This document shows, in pieces, positions 35,474 to 44,598 of a stretch of 58,599 nt of DNA. The notes under the pieces are model-generated. The model saw only the letters and a program-made list of their open reading frames with translations, searched no databases and was not told the origin of the DNA. A program made the translations under genes and the position numbers. Numbering within the stretch: the stretch's first letter is position 1; each line of letters opens with the position of its first letter. This DNA comes from Gemmatimonadota bacterium. Lineage in GTDB: Bacteria; Latescibacterota; UBA2968; UBA8231. The stretch is taken from the NCBI GenBank assembly GCA_018673255.1, contig JABHDC010000206.1, positions 1 through 58,599 of the forward strand. The letters run 5' to 3'.

Positions 35474-36326
35474 CGGGCTCGCCCCCTTCGACAGCGCGTG
35501 TCGATAGAGATGTGGCAGAGGATCCTGTGAAGGGCAGCGTACTGTAAACGGCATTGCCCAGCATGATCATCGACGCCGTTCCCCCCTTTCTCTCGACCTC
35601 GGTAATGGACTGGCGCACACCCTCATGGGCCAGCAGGCCACTCTCTTCGGCGAAAGTGCGGGAGATGGCAATCGTGGTGGCCAGTTCGACCCATGGCAGG
35701 TCGGCCAGCTCTCCCAGGCGCCCCAACGCGGCATCGGCTGCCTCATTGATCGCCTGTCGACGGACCGGGTCTGCAAGGATATCTCGCGTGCGGATGGGGC
35801 TGAAATAGCGATAATGCATGGCCACGCCATCTTCCACGGGCAGTCGTTGCGCGGCCAGCGGATCACCCGGTTGCAGCTTCACCAGACATCCCCCGTGGTA
35901 CTGGGCGCACACATCGCCCAATCCGGTCAGTTGCTCCACCTCCAATACGTGAGCAAGCATGGCCAGTTCGTTGCGTGTCTTGCCCAGTTCAAGCAGGTGA
36001 TCGATCGCGAATCCCGTGGCCAGGGCCGATGCTCCACTGAGTCCGAAACCGGAACTGAGTGGCAGCGGCGTCTTCAGTTCGATGGCGAGGCCCACATCCG
36101 GCGCCAGCCGATGCGCGAGCCCGATCACAGTCGGAAAGTCGATGACTTCCCCATTGAAGGTGACGCCAACGCCCTGGACTTCCCGCGGTGTGACGGTGGC
36201 CGTCACGCCCTCCCGAACGGTGTAGCCCAGCCCCAGTGAGTGCATCTGCGAGGGATCGTCGTGGGCGATGATCTTGAACACCCCTGAGATATTCCCCGGG
36301 GCAAAAGCCTGTGCCGACTGCCTCAT
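35466..36326 (-). CDS. archaeal-type pantoate kinase (GHMP family)
   Basis: A 286-residue GHMP kinase. AQAFAPGNISGVFKI is motif 1, and PLPLSSGFGLSGASALATG (about residues 87-105) is the Gly/Ser-rich ATP-binding motif 2. The context of GLGDVCAQYHGG and the partner gene indicate the COG1829-type pantoate kinase, which phosphorylates pantoate before its ligation to beta-alanine. The ATG overlaps the HAD stop by four bases (ATGA), and the ligase gene begins before this stop. Together the two genes encode the archaeal route from pantoate to phosphopantothenate. Confidence 0.85.
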   Translation of the reverse strand: MRQSAQAFAPGNISGVFKIIAHDDPSQMHSLGLGYTVREGVTATVTPREVQGVGVTFNGEVIDFPTVIGLAHRLAPDVGLAIELKTPLPLSSGFGLSGASALATGFAIDHLLELGKTRNELAMLAHVLEVEQLTGLGDVCAQYHGGCLVKLQPGDPLAAQRLPVEDGVAMHYRYFSPIRTRDILADPVRRQAINEAADAALGRLGELADLPWVELATTIAISRTFAEESGLLAHEGVRQSITEVERKGGTASMIMLGNAVYSTLPFTGSSATSLSTRAVEGGEPDA

Positions 36327-36991
36327 TCTGTCTCCATCCCCGCCAGCCATGCCGGCAGGTCTCTCACGTGTGCCAATTGTGTCAGGCGCGGGAAGGTCTC
36401 GAAGGTTTCCGGTGCTGCCAGTCCCGTCTCGACGAGGACGAAACCGATTCCGGCTCGCTGGGCCGCCTCAGCGTCCGGCGCGCTGTCCCCGACATAGATC
36501 GCCTGTCGTGGAGAGAATCGCAAGCGCTCGAGCGCACACACCAGACATGCGGGGTCCGGCTTGTGGGCCTGCACGTCTTCAGCCCCCACAATCGCGGCGA
36601 TCGCATCCATCAGACCATCGCGCGTCAGAATCTGCTCGATCCGGTAACGGTATTTGGTCGTCGCAATGGCACAGGTGATGTCATTGTCGGCCAGGGCAGC
36701 CAGCATCTGTGGTACACCGTCATAGAGGCGAGTGTGACCCACCATCACCTCATCAGCGCGTGAGCGAAACAGTTGGCCAAACTCATCGGATCGCACTCTG
36801 AGATGTTCACCATTGAGGCACGCCAGTGTATCCGGCACGGACAGACCGATCGTGCGACGGATCGATTCCGGATCGGACACGGGCAGATCCATCTGCTGCT
36901 GCGACGACTGCACGCAGTCGATGACCCCGTCGGAGGAATCTGCCAGCGTGTAGTCAAAATCGAACACAACAACCTGAGGTCGCACCTTCAT
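36323..36991 (-). CDS. HAD-family phosphatase (phosphoglycolate phosphatase-like)
   Basis: A 222-residue HAD hydrolase. Motif I is VFDFDYTLADSS with Asp11 nucleophile and Asp13 acid/base; motif II Thr lies in AIATTKYR; motif III Lys in AHKPDP; motif IV is GDSAPD. The alpha-helical cap inserted after motif I is of the Gph/beta-phosphoglucomutase kind. The substrate is a small phosphate ester; a role tied to CoA or sulfolactate metabolism is possible from the operon but not shown. It starts one base after the CocE-type gene stop and overlaps the pantoate kinase start. Confidence 0.9.
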   Translation of the reverse strand: MKVRPQVVVFDFDYTLADSSDGVIDCVQSSQQQMDLPVSDPESIRRTIGLSVPDTLACLNGEHLRVRSDEFGQLFRSRADEVMVGHTRLYDGVPQMLAALADNDITCAIATTKYRYRIEQILTRDGLMDAIAAIVGAEDVQAHKPDPACLVCALERLRFSPRQAIYVGDSAPDAEAAQRAGIGFVLVETGLAAPETFETFPRLTQLAHVRDLPAWLAGMETE

Positions 36992-36992
36992 C

Positions 36993-38657
36993 TCAGAGAC
37001 CTTCCACGACAGGCAGATGCAGGCGCGATGGGTATTGGCCGCCGTGGAGGATCTTCGTGCGGGCGATCAGGGGATCCCCCTCGAAGAGGGGCGCGATTCG
37101 GTTGGGATGCGGCAGAATTCGCGGAAAATCCGACCCCGTCACACTCAGCACGATCCGGCTGCCCGGCGCGAAGGTATAGGCAATCTGCCCCAGTCGCAGC
37201 CGCAGGGCCGTAGGCGTGTCCGCTTCCAGAGGAGTTGCAGAGGTCGGATCGTCCCGGTACCTGCACCGCAATGAACCGAGACTCAGGCTGATCACGGCGC
37301 CACCCGGCTCCTCGACGCAGAGACGGGCGACGATGTCAGTGTCTTCCCGATCGCAGGCGATATGCAGCGACAGCTCGATATCGCCGATCACCGTAAGAGA
37401 TCGTGGCAGAGGATTGCTGCGGTATGAGAGCACATCGGACCGCTTGAGATTCGGGCGTTGATCGACTGGGCCCCGCTGCTCGAGCCCCCAGTAGACAGCG
37501 CCGCCCAGCGTCGGCACCGGGTCCGCCGGGTCGTAGACGAAGACCCTCTCGCCGGGCGCCGCTGAACCATCCGGCCGCAGCGACCCCCAGTCATCACTGG
37601 AGCCTGCAGGTCCACCGGCCAGATCCCAGTCCTCCACGATGGCCGTCGGTACGGGCCAGTCCTCGAGATCGACCCAGCGATTCTCCCCCATGAGGAAGAC
37701 CTTCACCGGCGGCTCGTCAGCGATGCCATCGTCCCTGTCCTGCAGATGCAGATTCAGGAAACGCAGCTCATGATCCATCACATCCAGATCGGCGGCAGAC
37801 CCGAAGTCCCAGTCGCCGTAGCGAGTGTGACTTTCGCCGCGTGTGCTGATCGACTGGTGTCCCCAGGGTCCGATCATTAGCCGTTGCCCGTTTCGGGCCG
37901 CGTCAGAGCCACCGCGATCAGTGATGGCACGATAGGCTTCGTATTGCGTTCGGGTCAGATGGTCGAACCAGCCTCCCGCGTGCATGCCGGGCACCGTGAC
38001 ACGGCCGTACATGTGATCCTGATCGAGGGCAGACCAGTAGTCGTCGTATGTATCATGGCCCACCCAATCCGACAGACAGGGCGTGGCAAAACCTGTGCGC
38101 GTGGCGATCTGGTCGATGCCCTGCAGGCGGTGCAACTCATCCCAGGAGAAGTGACTCATCGCCGGTTGCGTACGGCACGTGGCGTGCGTCAGGCCCCAGC
38201 GCAGTGCATTGCCGAGGGCAAAACAGCCATCGTATCGCAGCCAGTCGCGGAAGAAGGAACCCGGTGCCACTGAAGGCGCGATGCAGCGCAGGGCCGGATG
38301 CTGCGCCATGGCGGCCGGGATCTGGACGATCCCGTGGTAGGAACGCCCCCACATGCCGATGCGACCATTGCACCAGGATTGTTCGGCGATCCAGTCAAGA
38401 CTCGTCGCCCCGTCCTCGGCCTCGTGTACGAGGGGCATGAAGAGGCCATCAGAGTCATACTTCCCGCGGCAGTCCTGGGTGACATAGGCATAACCTGCCT
38501 CGACGAAACGCGGTGCGAGTGTCTCCAGACCCCGTCGATGATAGGGCGTCCGTTCCAGAACCACAGGAAATGGTCCCGGACCATCCGGCAGGTACACATC
38601 CGTCGCCAGTGAACCTCCCCAGGTGCCCGGTATGCGACGATGGATGAGCGCCTTCAT
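36993..38657 (-). CDS. CocE/NonD family hydrolase (X-Pro dipeptidyl-peptidase S15-like)
   Basis: A 554-residue alpha/beta hydrolase. The nucleophile elbow is GMWGRSYHG with Ser106. The N-terminus shows the family pattern LATDVYLPDGPGPFPVVLERTPY, and QDCRGKYDSDG contains the R-G-x-x-x-S-x-G-type motif. The C-terminal third is a jelly-roll X-Pro-type domain (GSRIVLSVTGSDFPR). No signal peptide. It probably hydrolyses esters or acylated amines; the substrate is unknown. It lies 21 bp after the ComA-like gene and one base before the HAD gene. Confidence 0.85.
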   Translation of the reverse strand: MKALIHRRIPGTWGGSLATDVYLPDGPGPFPVVLERTPYHRRGLETLAPRFVEAGYAYVTQDCRGKYDSDGLFMPLVHEAEDGATSLDWIAEQSWCNGRIGMWGRSYHGIVQIPAAMAQHPALRCIAPSVAPGSFFRDWLRYDGCFALGNALRWGLTHATCRTQPAMSHFSWDELHRLQGIDQIATRTGFATPCLSDWVGHDTYDDYWSALDQDHMYGRVTVPGMHAGGWFDHLTRTQYEAYRAITDRGGSDAARNGQRLMIGPWGHQSISTRGESHTRYGDWDFGSAADLDVMDHELRFLNLHLQDRDDGIADEPPVKVFLMGENRWVDLEDWPVPTAIVEDWDLAGGPAGSSDDWGSLRPDGSAAPGERVFVYDPADPVPTLGGAVYWGLEQRGPVDQRPNLKRSDVLSYRSNPLPRSLTVIGDIELSLHIACDREDTDIVARLCVEEPGGAVISLSLGSLRCRYRDDPTSATPLEADTPTALRLRLGQIAYTFAPGSRIVLSVTGSDFPRILPHPNRIAPLFEGDPLIARTKILHGGQYPSRLHLPVVEGL

Positions 38658-38678
38658 GTCACTGCCCTTGCCATGATG

Positions 38679-39470
38679 TCAGCTGCCTGCATTCACGCCG
38701 AGGCCGCGGCGGAAGGCCTCCAGCGACATCAGATCACTGGCGGAGCAGTTGCCGATATTGACCTGCGTGCCATATCGGTCGATCAACTCGCGTCTGAGCC
38801 GGTGGATGTCATGGTGATGGACATTGGAGATCCATGGACCCGGCAACTCAAACATCACCTTCTCCAGGCCAACAGCTTTCACGATCTCATCGATCGATCG
38901 CGCCGTCTCCTCATCCTCGTCGAAGATCTCCGCCGCCTCCAGCAGCAACACACGGCTTCCCGCGTCCATGCAGGCCTGCGCATTGTCGAGGAGAGGGATC
39001 GAGTTGCCGATCCCCTCTTTCTTTCCCACTTCTCCCAGCACGTTCAGACCGAATTCTTCCACGGCACGGCGGATGACGTCCCGCTTCCAGTCGATCGTGA
39101 CCGGTGCAATGTTGTCCGACACTTCGACCCACCGATAGCCGGCCTCAACACAGGCCGGCAGGTATCGGTCTAATTGCCCGTGAACTTCCGCATACTCCAG
39201 ATACTGCCCTCCGGGGAAGGGCTCGATCACCATCGACAGATACTGATCGATCTTCTGCGTCAACAGCTCTGCCGCATAGAGCCTGGACATGCCCACAGCG
39301 ATCTTGGCGAAGTCAAAATGATCTCCTGCCGTGTGCGTCAGATCGCGCTGCTGTTGCAGTCCCATCCCCCAATCAGCGACCATCGTCAGCCCGTGCGTTC
39401 GAGGTTTGCTCGTACGCTCGTGGGCCATGGCCCCATCGAGACCGGCGAAAGGGTGGGTCTCCGGATTCAT
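38679..39470 (-). CDS. phosphosulfolactate synthase (ComA)-like protein
   Basis: About 263 residues of TIM-barrel type. Blocks match ComA/HSA32 relatives: KPRTHGLTMVADWGMG, FDFAKIAVGMSRLYA, VLGEVGKK and KVMFELPGPWI. The closing VNIGNCSASDLMSLEAFRRG is also characteristic. ComA joins phosphoenolpyruvate and sulfite to form phosphosulfolactate, the first step to coenzyme M in methanogens and to sulfolactate in some Bacillus. The plant heat-stress protein HSA32 is a non-ComA member of the same family, so the activity is not certain; a conserved Lys in the first motif (D-K-G) is Trp here. The ATG at 39470 follows the previous stop by two bases. Confidence 0.75.
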   Translation of the reverse strand: MNPETHPFAGLDGAMAHERTSKPRTHGLTMVADWGMGLQQQRDLTHTAGDHFDFAKIAVGMSRLYAAELLTQKIDQYLSMVIEPFPGGQYLEYAEVHGQLDRYLPACVEAGYRWVEVSDNIAPVTIDWKRDVIRRAVEEFGLNVLGEVGKKEGIGNSIPLLDNAQACMDAGSRVLLLEAAEIFDEDEETARSIDEIVKAVGLEKVMFELPGPWISNVHHHDIHRLRRELIDRYGTQVNIGNCSASDLMSLEAFRRGLGVNAGS

Positions 39471-39472
39471 CG

Positions 39473-41092
39473 TCACAGACTCTTCTCACTTTCTACTGTA
39501 GCCACCAGGGGAAATCGTTTCGTCTCACCCGCCGCCAGACTCACCGGCACGTCCTGCCCGGTGCCGTGGCGCCATGCCAGATCCTGCGGGACATCACTGC
39601 CATTGTAGAGCAACAACTCACCCTCCCCTGCCACCGCGGGTTGCACGAGACTGAGCACATCCTCCGGGATTCGCTGCGTTCCCTCCCGATCACTCACCAC
39701 CACCGTGGGACGAACGGCACCAAAGGCATCGCGTGCACCCAGCAGCAGGGGGCCGTAACAACCGGTCACAGCGCCGGCACCCCAGTTTCGGCCGTGACCG
39801 GCGGCGACGGAACAGATCGCGCCCCCCATGTCGGCATGTTCGCGCCCACCGCGAAGGATTCTGCGGGCCATGTTGAACTTACGCGACGCCTGATCCAGCG
39901 CCCGCCGGGCATACTCCACATCACCCGTCAGCTGGTAAGCCAGCGTCAGAGCCGCCGTGGAGGGCTGAATCAGAGGTCTCGCTGAACCGTCCTCCCCCCA
40001 CTCGCCCCAGTAGAGCATATCCGAGCGTTTTCCGGGACCCGGCTCGCGACGTGTGGCATCTTCCGGCAGCATGAGCGTCAACGGTGCGTCGCTTGGCACG
40101 GGAAAGCTGTCGATCACCGCCATCAGCTCCGCATCAAAGCCGGTATCCCCAAAGACCTGGCGATAGTGGGAGATCGCCACAGCACTTACGTCACCGAAAC
40201 GATCACCGATCTCCCCGATGAGGGGCGCCACCAGTCTGCGCGCTGCGTCGCGAAAGATCTCATCACCCGACGCCTCATAGAGATCGCCGTAGCACTGCAC
40301 CGCACCGGATGCCAGGTGATTCTCGACACCTGCCAGCGGGTCACCGTCGACCTTGTGAGCCAGCGCCACCATGCCCTTCATCTCAGGTCGGTCCCGGACC
40401 TGGTCCCAGTAGAGGGGCTCACCGGCCTGATTCCAGGCGAGGGGCACCTGTCCGGATGCGGCCAGCAGACGTTCAGCCCGTTTGCGGCCATATCGCAGCG
40501 CCCATGTCAGGTAGCGGCTTTCCGTCTGATCGGAAACACGATGGGCCGCCAGGGCGATGTGGACAAAACGCAGGTGTTCGGCGACCTCGATGGCGTAGCG
40601 CGGATCATCACCGATGACCCGACTGCCAATCTTCCAGCTGTGGAAACAGTCCCGCGCCTCATCGTACCAGGCCGGGATCTCCTCGACCCAGTTGCCGATG
40701 TGATGGGCCGCATCTTCCAGGGCCTCGAGGGCACCGGTATCCTCAGGGCACAGCGCCAGGTAGCGGGGCAGAAACAGCAGGAAAGGTTCAGTGCCGTGAT
40801 GCGCCTCGGCCTCCGGCTCGTAGCCGTGGTGGCCGTCAGTGCGCACCCAGGTGAGCAGATCGGCCAGCAGCGACTGAAAACGATCGATGATCGCCGCTTC
40901 ACCTGTCACCAGATAGTGGGGAAACCAGGTCAGAGCATAGTTGGCCTCGTCCTCACCGCCGTGATTGCGATGAGGACCATCCATGAGACTGCTCTGGTCG
41001 AGCCAGCGACTCAGGTCCTGGCGCAGCTGCCGCACGGCCCCATGGGTCTGTTGCAACGCATCGGCTTCGGGTCTGTGCTGTTGCTCAGTCAC
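39473..41092 (-). CDS. predicted (alpha/alpha)-barrel protein, unknown function
   Basis: A 539-residue protein without signal peptide. Repeated Trp- and His-rich helical hairpins (NHGGEDEANYALTWFPHYL, HHGTEPFLLFLPRYLALC, FHSWKIGSR) suggest a six-hairpin glycosidase-like toroid. A small beta domain forms the last 90 residues (GEGELLLYNGSDVPQDL). No family is recognised firmly; remote similarity to GH127/heparinase-type barrels is plausible. It heads the minus-strand operon containing ComA-like, CocE-type, HAD, pantoate kinase and ligase genes, and lies two bases from the ComA-like start. The 261-bp gap to the divergent aldo/keto reductase gene holds no other feature I can support. Confidence 0.55.
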   Translation of the reverse strand: MTEQQHRPEADALQQTHGAVRQLRQDLSRWLDQSSLMDGPHRNHGGEDEANYALTWFPHYLVTGEAAIIDRFQSLLADLLTWVRTDGHHGYEPEAEAHHGTEPFLLFLPRYLALCPEDTGALEALEDAAHHIGNWVEEIPAWYDEARDCFHSWKIGSRVIGDDPRYAIEVAEHLRFVHIALAAHRVSDQTESRYLTWALRYGRKRAERLLAASGQVPLAWNQAGEPLYWDQVRDRPEMKGMVALAHKVDGDPLAGVENHLASGAVQCYGDLYEASGDEIFRDAARRLVAPLIGEIGDRFGDVSAVAISHYRQVFGDTGFDAELMAVIDSFPVPSDAPLTLMLPEDATRREPGPGKRSDMLYWGEWGEDGSARPLIQPSTAALTLAYQLTGDVEYARRALDQASRKFNMARRILRGGREHADMGGAICSVAAGHGRNWGAGAVTGCYGPLLLGARDAFGAVRPTVVVSDREGTQRIPEDVLSLVQPAVAGEGELLLYNGSDVPQDLAWRHGTGQDVPVSLAAGETKRFPLVATVESEKSL

Positions 41093-41353
41093 GGACGGTG
41101 GCTCGCAGTGGAGGATGCAGAAAGGACGTGCGCAATCTACGAAGAGCCCTCAGCGACGTGAAGGCCCACACCTGATAAGAGGCATCACTTGCTCGGTTGT
41201 GGTTTGCCCTGGCCCATGGCGTAGATGAACTTTGCGCCGTCCACCCCCCTTCCGGAGACAGCCTGTGCCCCTGCAGAATCCGATGCTGTATGCTGCATTC
41301 CAGGTACGAATCGATGTAGAAGATCCCACCGACATCCCTGCCGAAAGAGGCGC

Positions 41354-42301
41354 ATGATGGGATCCCATTCTCTGCCTCAGCGTGTATTGGGTCGCACAGG
41401 TGAACGGGTACCGATCCTGGGTCTGGGCACGGCACCGGGTGGTATGGGACTGGATGATGCCGATGCGGTCGCTCTCTTCGAATCAGCCATCGATCAGGGC
41501 GTCACCTATCTCGACACGGCCCCCGCCTACGAACGGGCGCAGAAGCAGCTGGCGCAGATCCTGCCACGACGGCGGGACGAGGTCTTCCTGGTGACGAAAA
41601 CCTTCACCGCCGATCGGGCGGAGGCGATCAGCAAGCTCGAAGAAGCGCTGCGCGATCTGCGCACCGATGCCGTCGATCTCGCCTACGTGCACTCTCTGGG
41701 GAGCCTGGATGCCGATCAGGTCCTGGGCGAGAATGGTGCCCTGGCCGGCCTGCGCGAGGCGCAACGTCGAGGGCTGACACGCTACATCGGCGTCACCGGC
41801 CATCACCTGCCGGGCCGCCTCCTGCGTTGTGTGGAGGAGGGCGGCATCGACGTCATCATGGTGGCCCTGAACTTCGCCGACAGCATCACCTATGGCTTTG
41901 AGCACAGTGTCCTGCCAACGGCGGTGGCGAACAATGTGGGCGTCGCTGCCATGAAGGTCTACGGTGGCGCAGAGGAGATGATATACGCAACCACCGAGCA
42001 GGAGGAACGCCGCCGTTCAGCGATCGAGGCGGTGATCCCCGATTTCGACTACGAACTGGCCCTTCGGTGGGCTCTATCGCTGCCAGGTGTGGGGACCGCG
42101 GTGGTAGGTATGTACACAGAGAAGGAGCTGCAGCAGAACATCGAGTGGGCCCGCCGCTTCCGGCCGCTGGACGAAGCGGAGCAGCTCAAGCTTCAGGACC
42201 AGGCCCAGCGTCTGGCGACGCACTGGGGTGAACACTATGGCCCGGCACGCGAACTGCCACGCTGGCGGCGTCTGTGGCAACGACTCAGGCCCGGCACCTG
42301 A
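41354..42301 (+). CDS. aldo/keto reductase
   Basis: About 315 residues from the ATG at 41354; AGAGG is close upstream and a second ATG follows directly. It shows the AKR TIM-barrel pattern: VLGRTGERVPILGLGT at the N-terminus, TYLDTAPAYERAQ with the catalytic Asp and Tyr, LVTKTF containing the Lys, and DLAYVHSLG. The C-terminal GTAVVGMYTEKELQQNI fits the cofactor-binding motif. Substrate unknown. The DUF4037 gene starts on the last base of its stop codon (TGATG). A similar CATGATGGG start context is seen at the HEAT lipoprotein gene. Confidence 0.9.
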   Translation: MMGSHSLPQRVLGRTGERVPILGLGTAPGGMGLDDADAVALFESAIDQGVTYLDTAPAYERAQKQLAQILPRRRDEVFLVTKTFTADRAEAISKLEEALRDLRTDAVDLAYVHSLGSLDADQVLGENGALAGLREAQRRGLTRYIGVTGHHLPGRLLRCVEEGGIDVIMVALNFADSITYGFEHSVLPTAVANNVGVAAMKVYGGAEEMIYATTEQEERRRSAIEAVIPDFDYELALRWALSLPGVGTAVVGMYTEKELQQNIEWARRFRPLDEAEQLKLQDQAQRLATHWGEHYGPARELPRWRRLWQRLRPGT

Positions 42302-43362
42302 TGGCGATGGGCATCCTCGAAACGAGTCAGACGTTCTTTCAGCAGATCGTGCAGCCCCTGCTCCATCGTCACTTTCCCGGCGATGTGGATCAGATGGCCT
42401 GTGGGTTCCTCGGGTATGGGTCCGAGTGCCTGGAGATGGACGACGAGTTGTCGCGCGACCACCACTGGGGCCTGCGGGTGGACATCCTCATGCCCGCATC
42501 GGTTCACGCACGAATCGGGTCAAAGATCCTGGATCAGGTTGTGCCCGAATTGCCAGATGAATTCGGTGGCGTCTCACTGCGCGACGGGCACGTGGCGGGA
42601 CACGGCATCGCCCCGGAGTCGCTGCCGGCTTTCCTGAGTCGGACGATCGGACTCACTCGTGCGCCCACATCGAATGCCGAGTGGCTCGACATTCCTGAAG
42701 TCGACATTATACACGTCATCAATGGCCAGATCTGGCACGACCCCTCCGGTGAACTGACACACATTCGGCAGGCCTTCGAGGCCTACTATCCTGAGCCGGT
42801 CTGGTTGCGGCGGATCTCTCATTGGTGTCGTTACGCCTCGGGCATGGGGCTCTATGCGCTCAATCGAGCGGTGCTGCGAGGCAACGAGGTCTATGCCTGG
42901 ACTGCCTTCTCACGCTGCCTGAAGTGGTCGATCGAACTCGCCTTCCTGCTGAATCGCACCTACTTCCCCTACGACAAGTGGCTCTATCCATTCTTCCAGC
43001 GACTGCCGCATCTGGCCAACCGTATGGATCCGCTCATCAGCGAGGCAGTAAAGGCGGACACCACGTGGGAACGACGTGTTGAGTTGCTGGCTCAAGTGGC
43101 CGATCTGCTCGACGAGCGCATGGTCGAACTCGGCGTGATCGGGCCCCACCCGGCTTTCACGGGATCGGCGACCTCCGGCTACCGGTTGCTGGAGCATGCC
43201 TATGGCGCGATCCTGCAGAAGCTGCCAGCCGATGTGGTGCATCACGTACCGTGCTGGGACCAGATTCCGCTGGAGGAATTCCACACGGGGTACGTCGCTT
43301 CCCTGCCGATTGAGGATTGGGATGCAGTGCTGCAATTGGTGCCTGCAGAGAAGCAGGACTGA
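42301..43362 (+). CDS. DUF4037-like nucleotidyltransferase-fold protein
   Basis: About 353 residues. An N-terminal nucleotidyltransferase-like domain is suggested by GFLGYGSECLEMDDELS, then DHHWGLRVDILMP, as in DUF4037 proteins, where a G-S and later acidic residues mark the fold. The C-terminal helical part contains GNEVYAWTAFSRCLKWSIEL and LNRTYFPYDKWLYPFF, typical of DUF4037. Activity and substrate are unknown. Coupled to the aldo/keto reductase gene by a one-base overlap. It converges on the HhH gene with 78 bp between them and no clear terminator. Confidence 0.7.
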   Translation: MAMGILETSQTFFQQIVQPLLHRHFPGDVDQMACGFLGYGSECLEMDDELSRDHHWGLRVDILMPASVHARIGSKILDQVVPELPDEFGGVSLRDGHVAGHGIAPESLPAFLSRTIGLTRAPTSNAEWLDIPEVDIIHVINGQIWHDPSGELTHIRQAFEAYYPEPVWLRRISHWCRYASGMGLYALNRAVLRGNEVYAWTAFSRCLKWSIELAFLLNRTYFPYDKWLYPFFQRLPHLANRMDPLISEAVKADTTWERRVELLAQVADLLDERMVELGVIGPHPAFTGSATSGYRLLEHAYGAILQKLPADVVHHVPCWDQIPLEEFHTGYVASLPIEDWDAVLQLVPAEKQD

Positions 43363-43440
43363 GCCGATCGCTGCGCAGATCGACGTGCTCCTCAGGCCAG
43401 CGCGCCTGTCGGGTTTCGCTTTGGCAGAGGATGACGTCTC

Positions 43441-43968
43441 CTATAGATCGCCGCGCGCCTTGCCCTCGATATACTGCCGGATCCGTGTGACCGTCTTCGG
43501 ACCGATGCCCTGGATATCGCCCAGGCGATTCATCTCCAGCGCACGCTCCAGGCCAGCCAGGCTGTCGATCCCATACCCCTGATAGAACACGACCGCTGTT
43601 TTCACGCCCACGCCGGGAATCGCGCTGAGTTCGAGGACCGTTTCCGGGACGCGCCGCGCCCAGTCGGCCCACTTGTCACAGGTGCCGGTGTCGACAAGTT
43701 GCTCGATCATGAATCGATTCGTCGGGCCCACGTCGTGGAAGCTTCGGAGCCGCCCTTCGTGGCGTAGTGCCTCCATCGACTCGGGCCAGTATCTGACCGT
43801 GTGGGCCAGGCGCCGATACCGATTCGCGTGGGACGGTTCGTAACCACCGATGACGAGGAAGTCCGCCAGTTGCTCAAGTTTGGCGGCGATCTCCTCATTG
43901 CCCTTCCAGCGGGTCTGACCGCCACTCTCATCAGGCAAGGTTGAGTCGTTGAGCGGGAAACCGGTCAT
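43441..43968 (-). CDS. stand-alone PolX-type helix-hairpin-helix protein
   Basis: A 175-residue protein. The first half resembles the N-terminal 8-kDa-like helical domain of family X DNA polymerases and PolX (NEEIAAKLEQLADFLVIGG, then YRRLAHTVRYWPESM). The second half has two HhH motifs, LSAIPGVGVKTAVVFYQGYG and GDIQGIGPKTVTRI, which bind DNA backbone. The catalytic palm and the PHP domain of PolX are absent. It overlaps the 3' end of the Tag glycosylase gene by four bases, suggesting a DNA-repair accessory role. Inferred from domains and context only. Confidence 0.75.
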   Translation of the reverse strand: MTGFPLNDSTLPDESGGQTRWKGNEEIAAKLEQLADFLVIGGYEPSHANRYRRLAHTVRYWPESMEALRHEGRLRSFHDVGPTNRFMIEQLVDTGTCDKWADWARRVPETVLELSAIPGVGVKTAVVFYQGYGIDSLAGLERALEMNRLGDIQGIGPKTVTRIRQYIEGKARGDL

Positions 43969-44594
43969 CGCCGACCGCGGCTCTGCTTTGGGGCCGGCTG
44001 CTGCTTCCTCATCGAGGCCAGCCTGGCAACCGGCGCATGTCGATCACAATCCAGCACATGATCATTTACCATGCCGGTCGCCTGCATCAGGGCATAACAG
44101 ATGGTGGGCCCCACGAAGGTGAAGCCGCGCTTCTTCAATTCCTTGCTCATGGCTTTCGAGAGCTCCGTCTCGGCCGGCACATCAGACATGGCCGCGAAGT
44201 GATTCTGGATCGGCGCGCCGTCGACGAATCGCCAGATGTATTCATCCCACGAACCGATCTCTTCGACGACGGCCAGAAAGGCCTTCGCATTCTGCACCGC
44301 ACCGCGGATCTTGAGACGATTGCGCACGATACCCGCGTCCTGCAGCAGCGACTGGATCTTGCGTTCCGTGTATCGTGCCACCTTGTGCGGGTCGAAGTTG
44401 TCGAAGGCGCGACGGTAGTTTTCGCGCTTGTTCAGAATCGTCGACCAGCTCAGACCGGCCTGGGCGCCCTCGAGGGCGAGGAATTCGAACAGCTGCTGGT
44501 CATCGTGCAGGGGTGTCCCCCACTCGTGGTCGTGGTAGGACTGCATGAGTGGGTCGTCACCGGCCCAGGCACAGCGGGAGATCTCGGTTGTCAT
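43965..44594 (-). CDS. tag: DNA-3-methyladenine glycosylase I
   Basis: A 209-residue monofunctional base-excision glycosylase removing 3-methyladenine from DNA. Zinc ligands equivalent to E. coli Tag Cys4, His17, His175 and Cys179 are found at Cys8, His21, His179 and Cys183, a constant offset of four. The N-terminal CAWAGDDPLMQSYHDHEWG and LEGAQAGLSW blocks are diagnostic. It follows the dehydrogenase gene closely and overlaps the HhH gene start, forming a three-gene minus-strand unit. A short charged tail ends the protein. Confidence 0.95.
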   Translation of the reverse strand: MTTEISRCAWAGDDPLMQSYHDHEWGTPLHDDQQLFEFLALEGAQAGLSWSTILNKRENYRRAFDNFDPHKVARYTERKIQSLLQDAGIVRNRLKIRGAVQNAKAFLAVVEEIGSWDEYIWRFVDGAPIQNHFAAMSDVPAETELSKAMSKELKKRGFTFVGPTICYALMQATGMVNDHVLDCDRHAPVARLASMRKQQPAPKQSRGRR

Positions 44595-44598
44595 CGTC

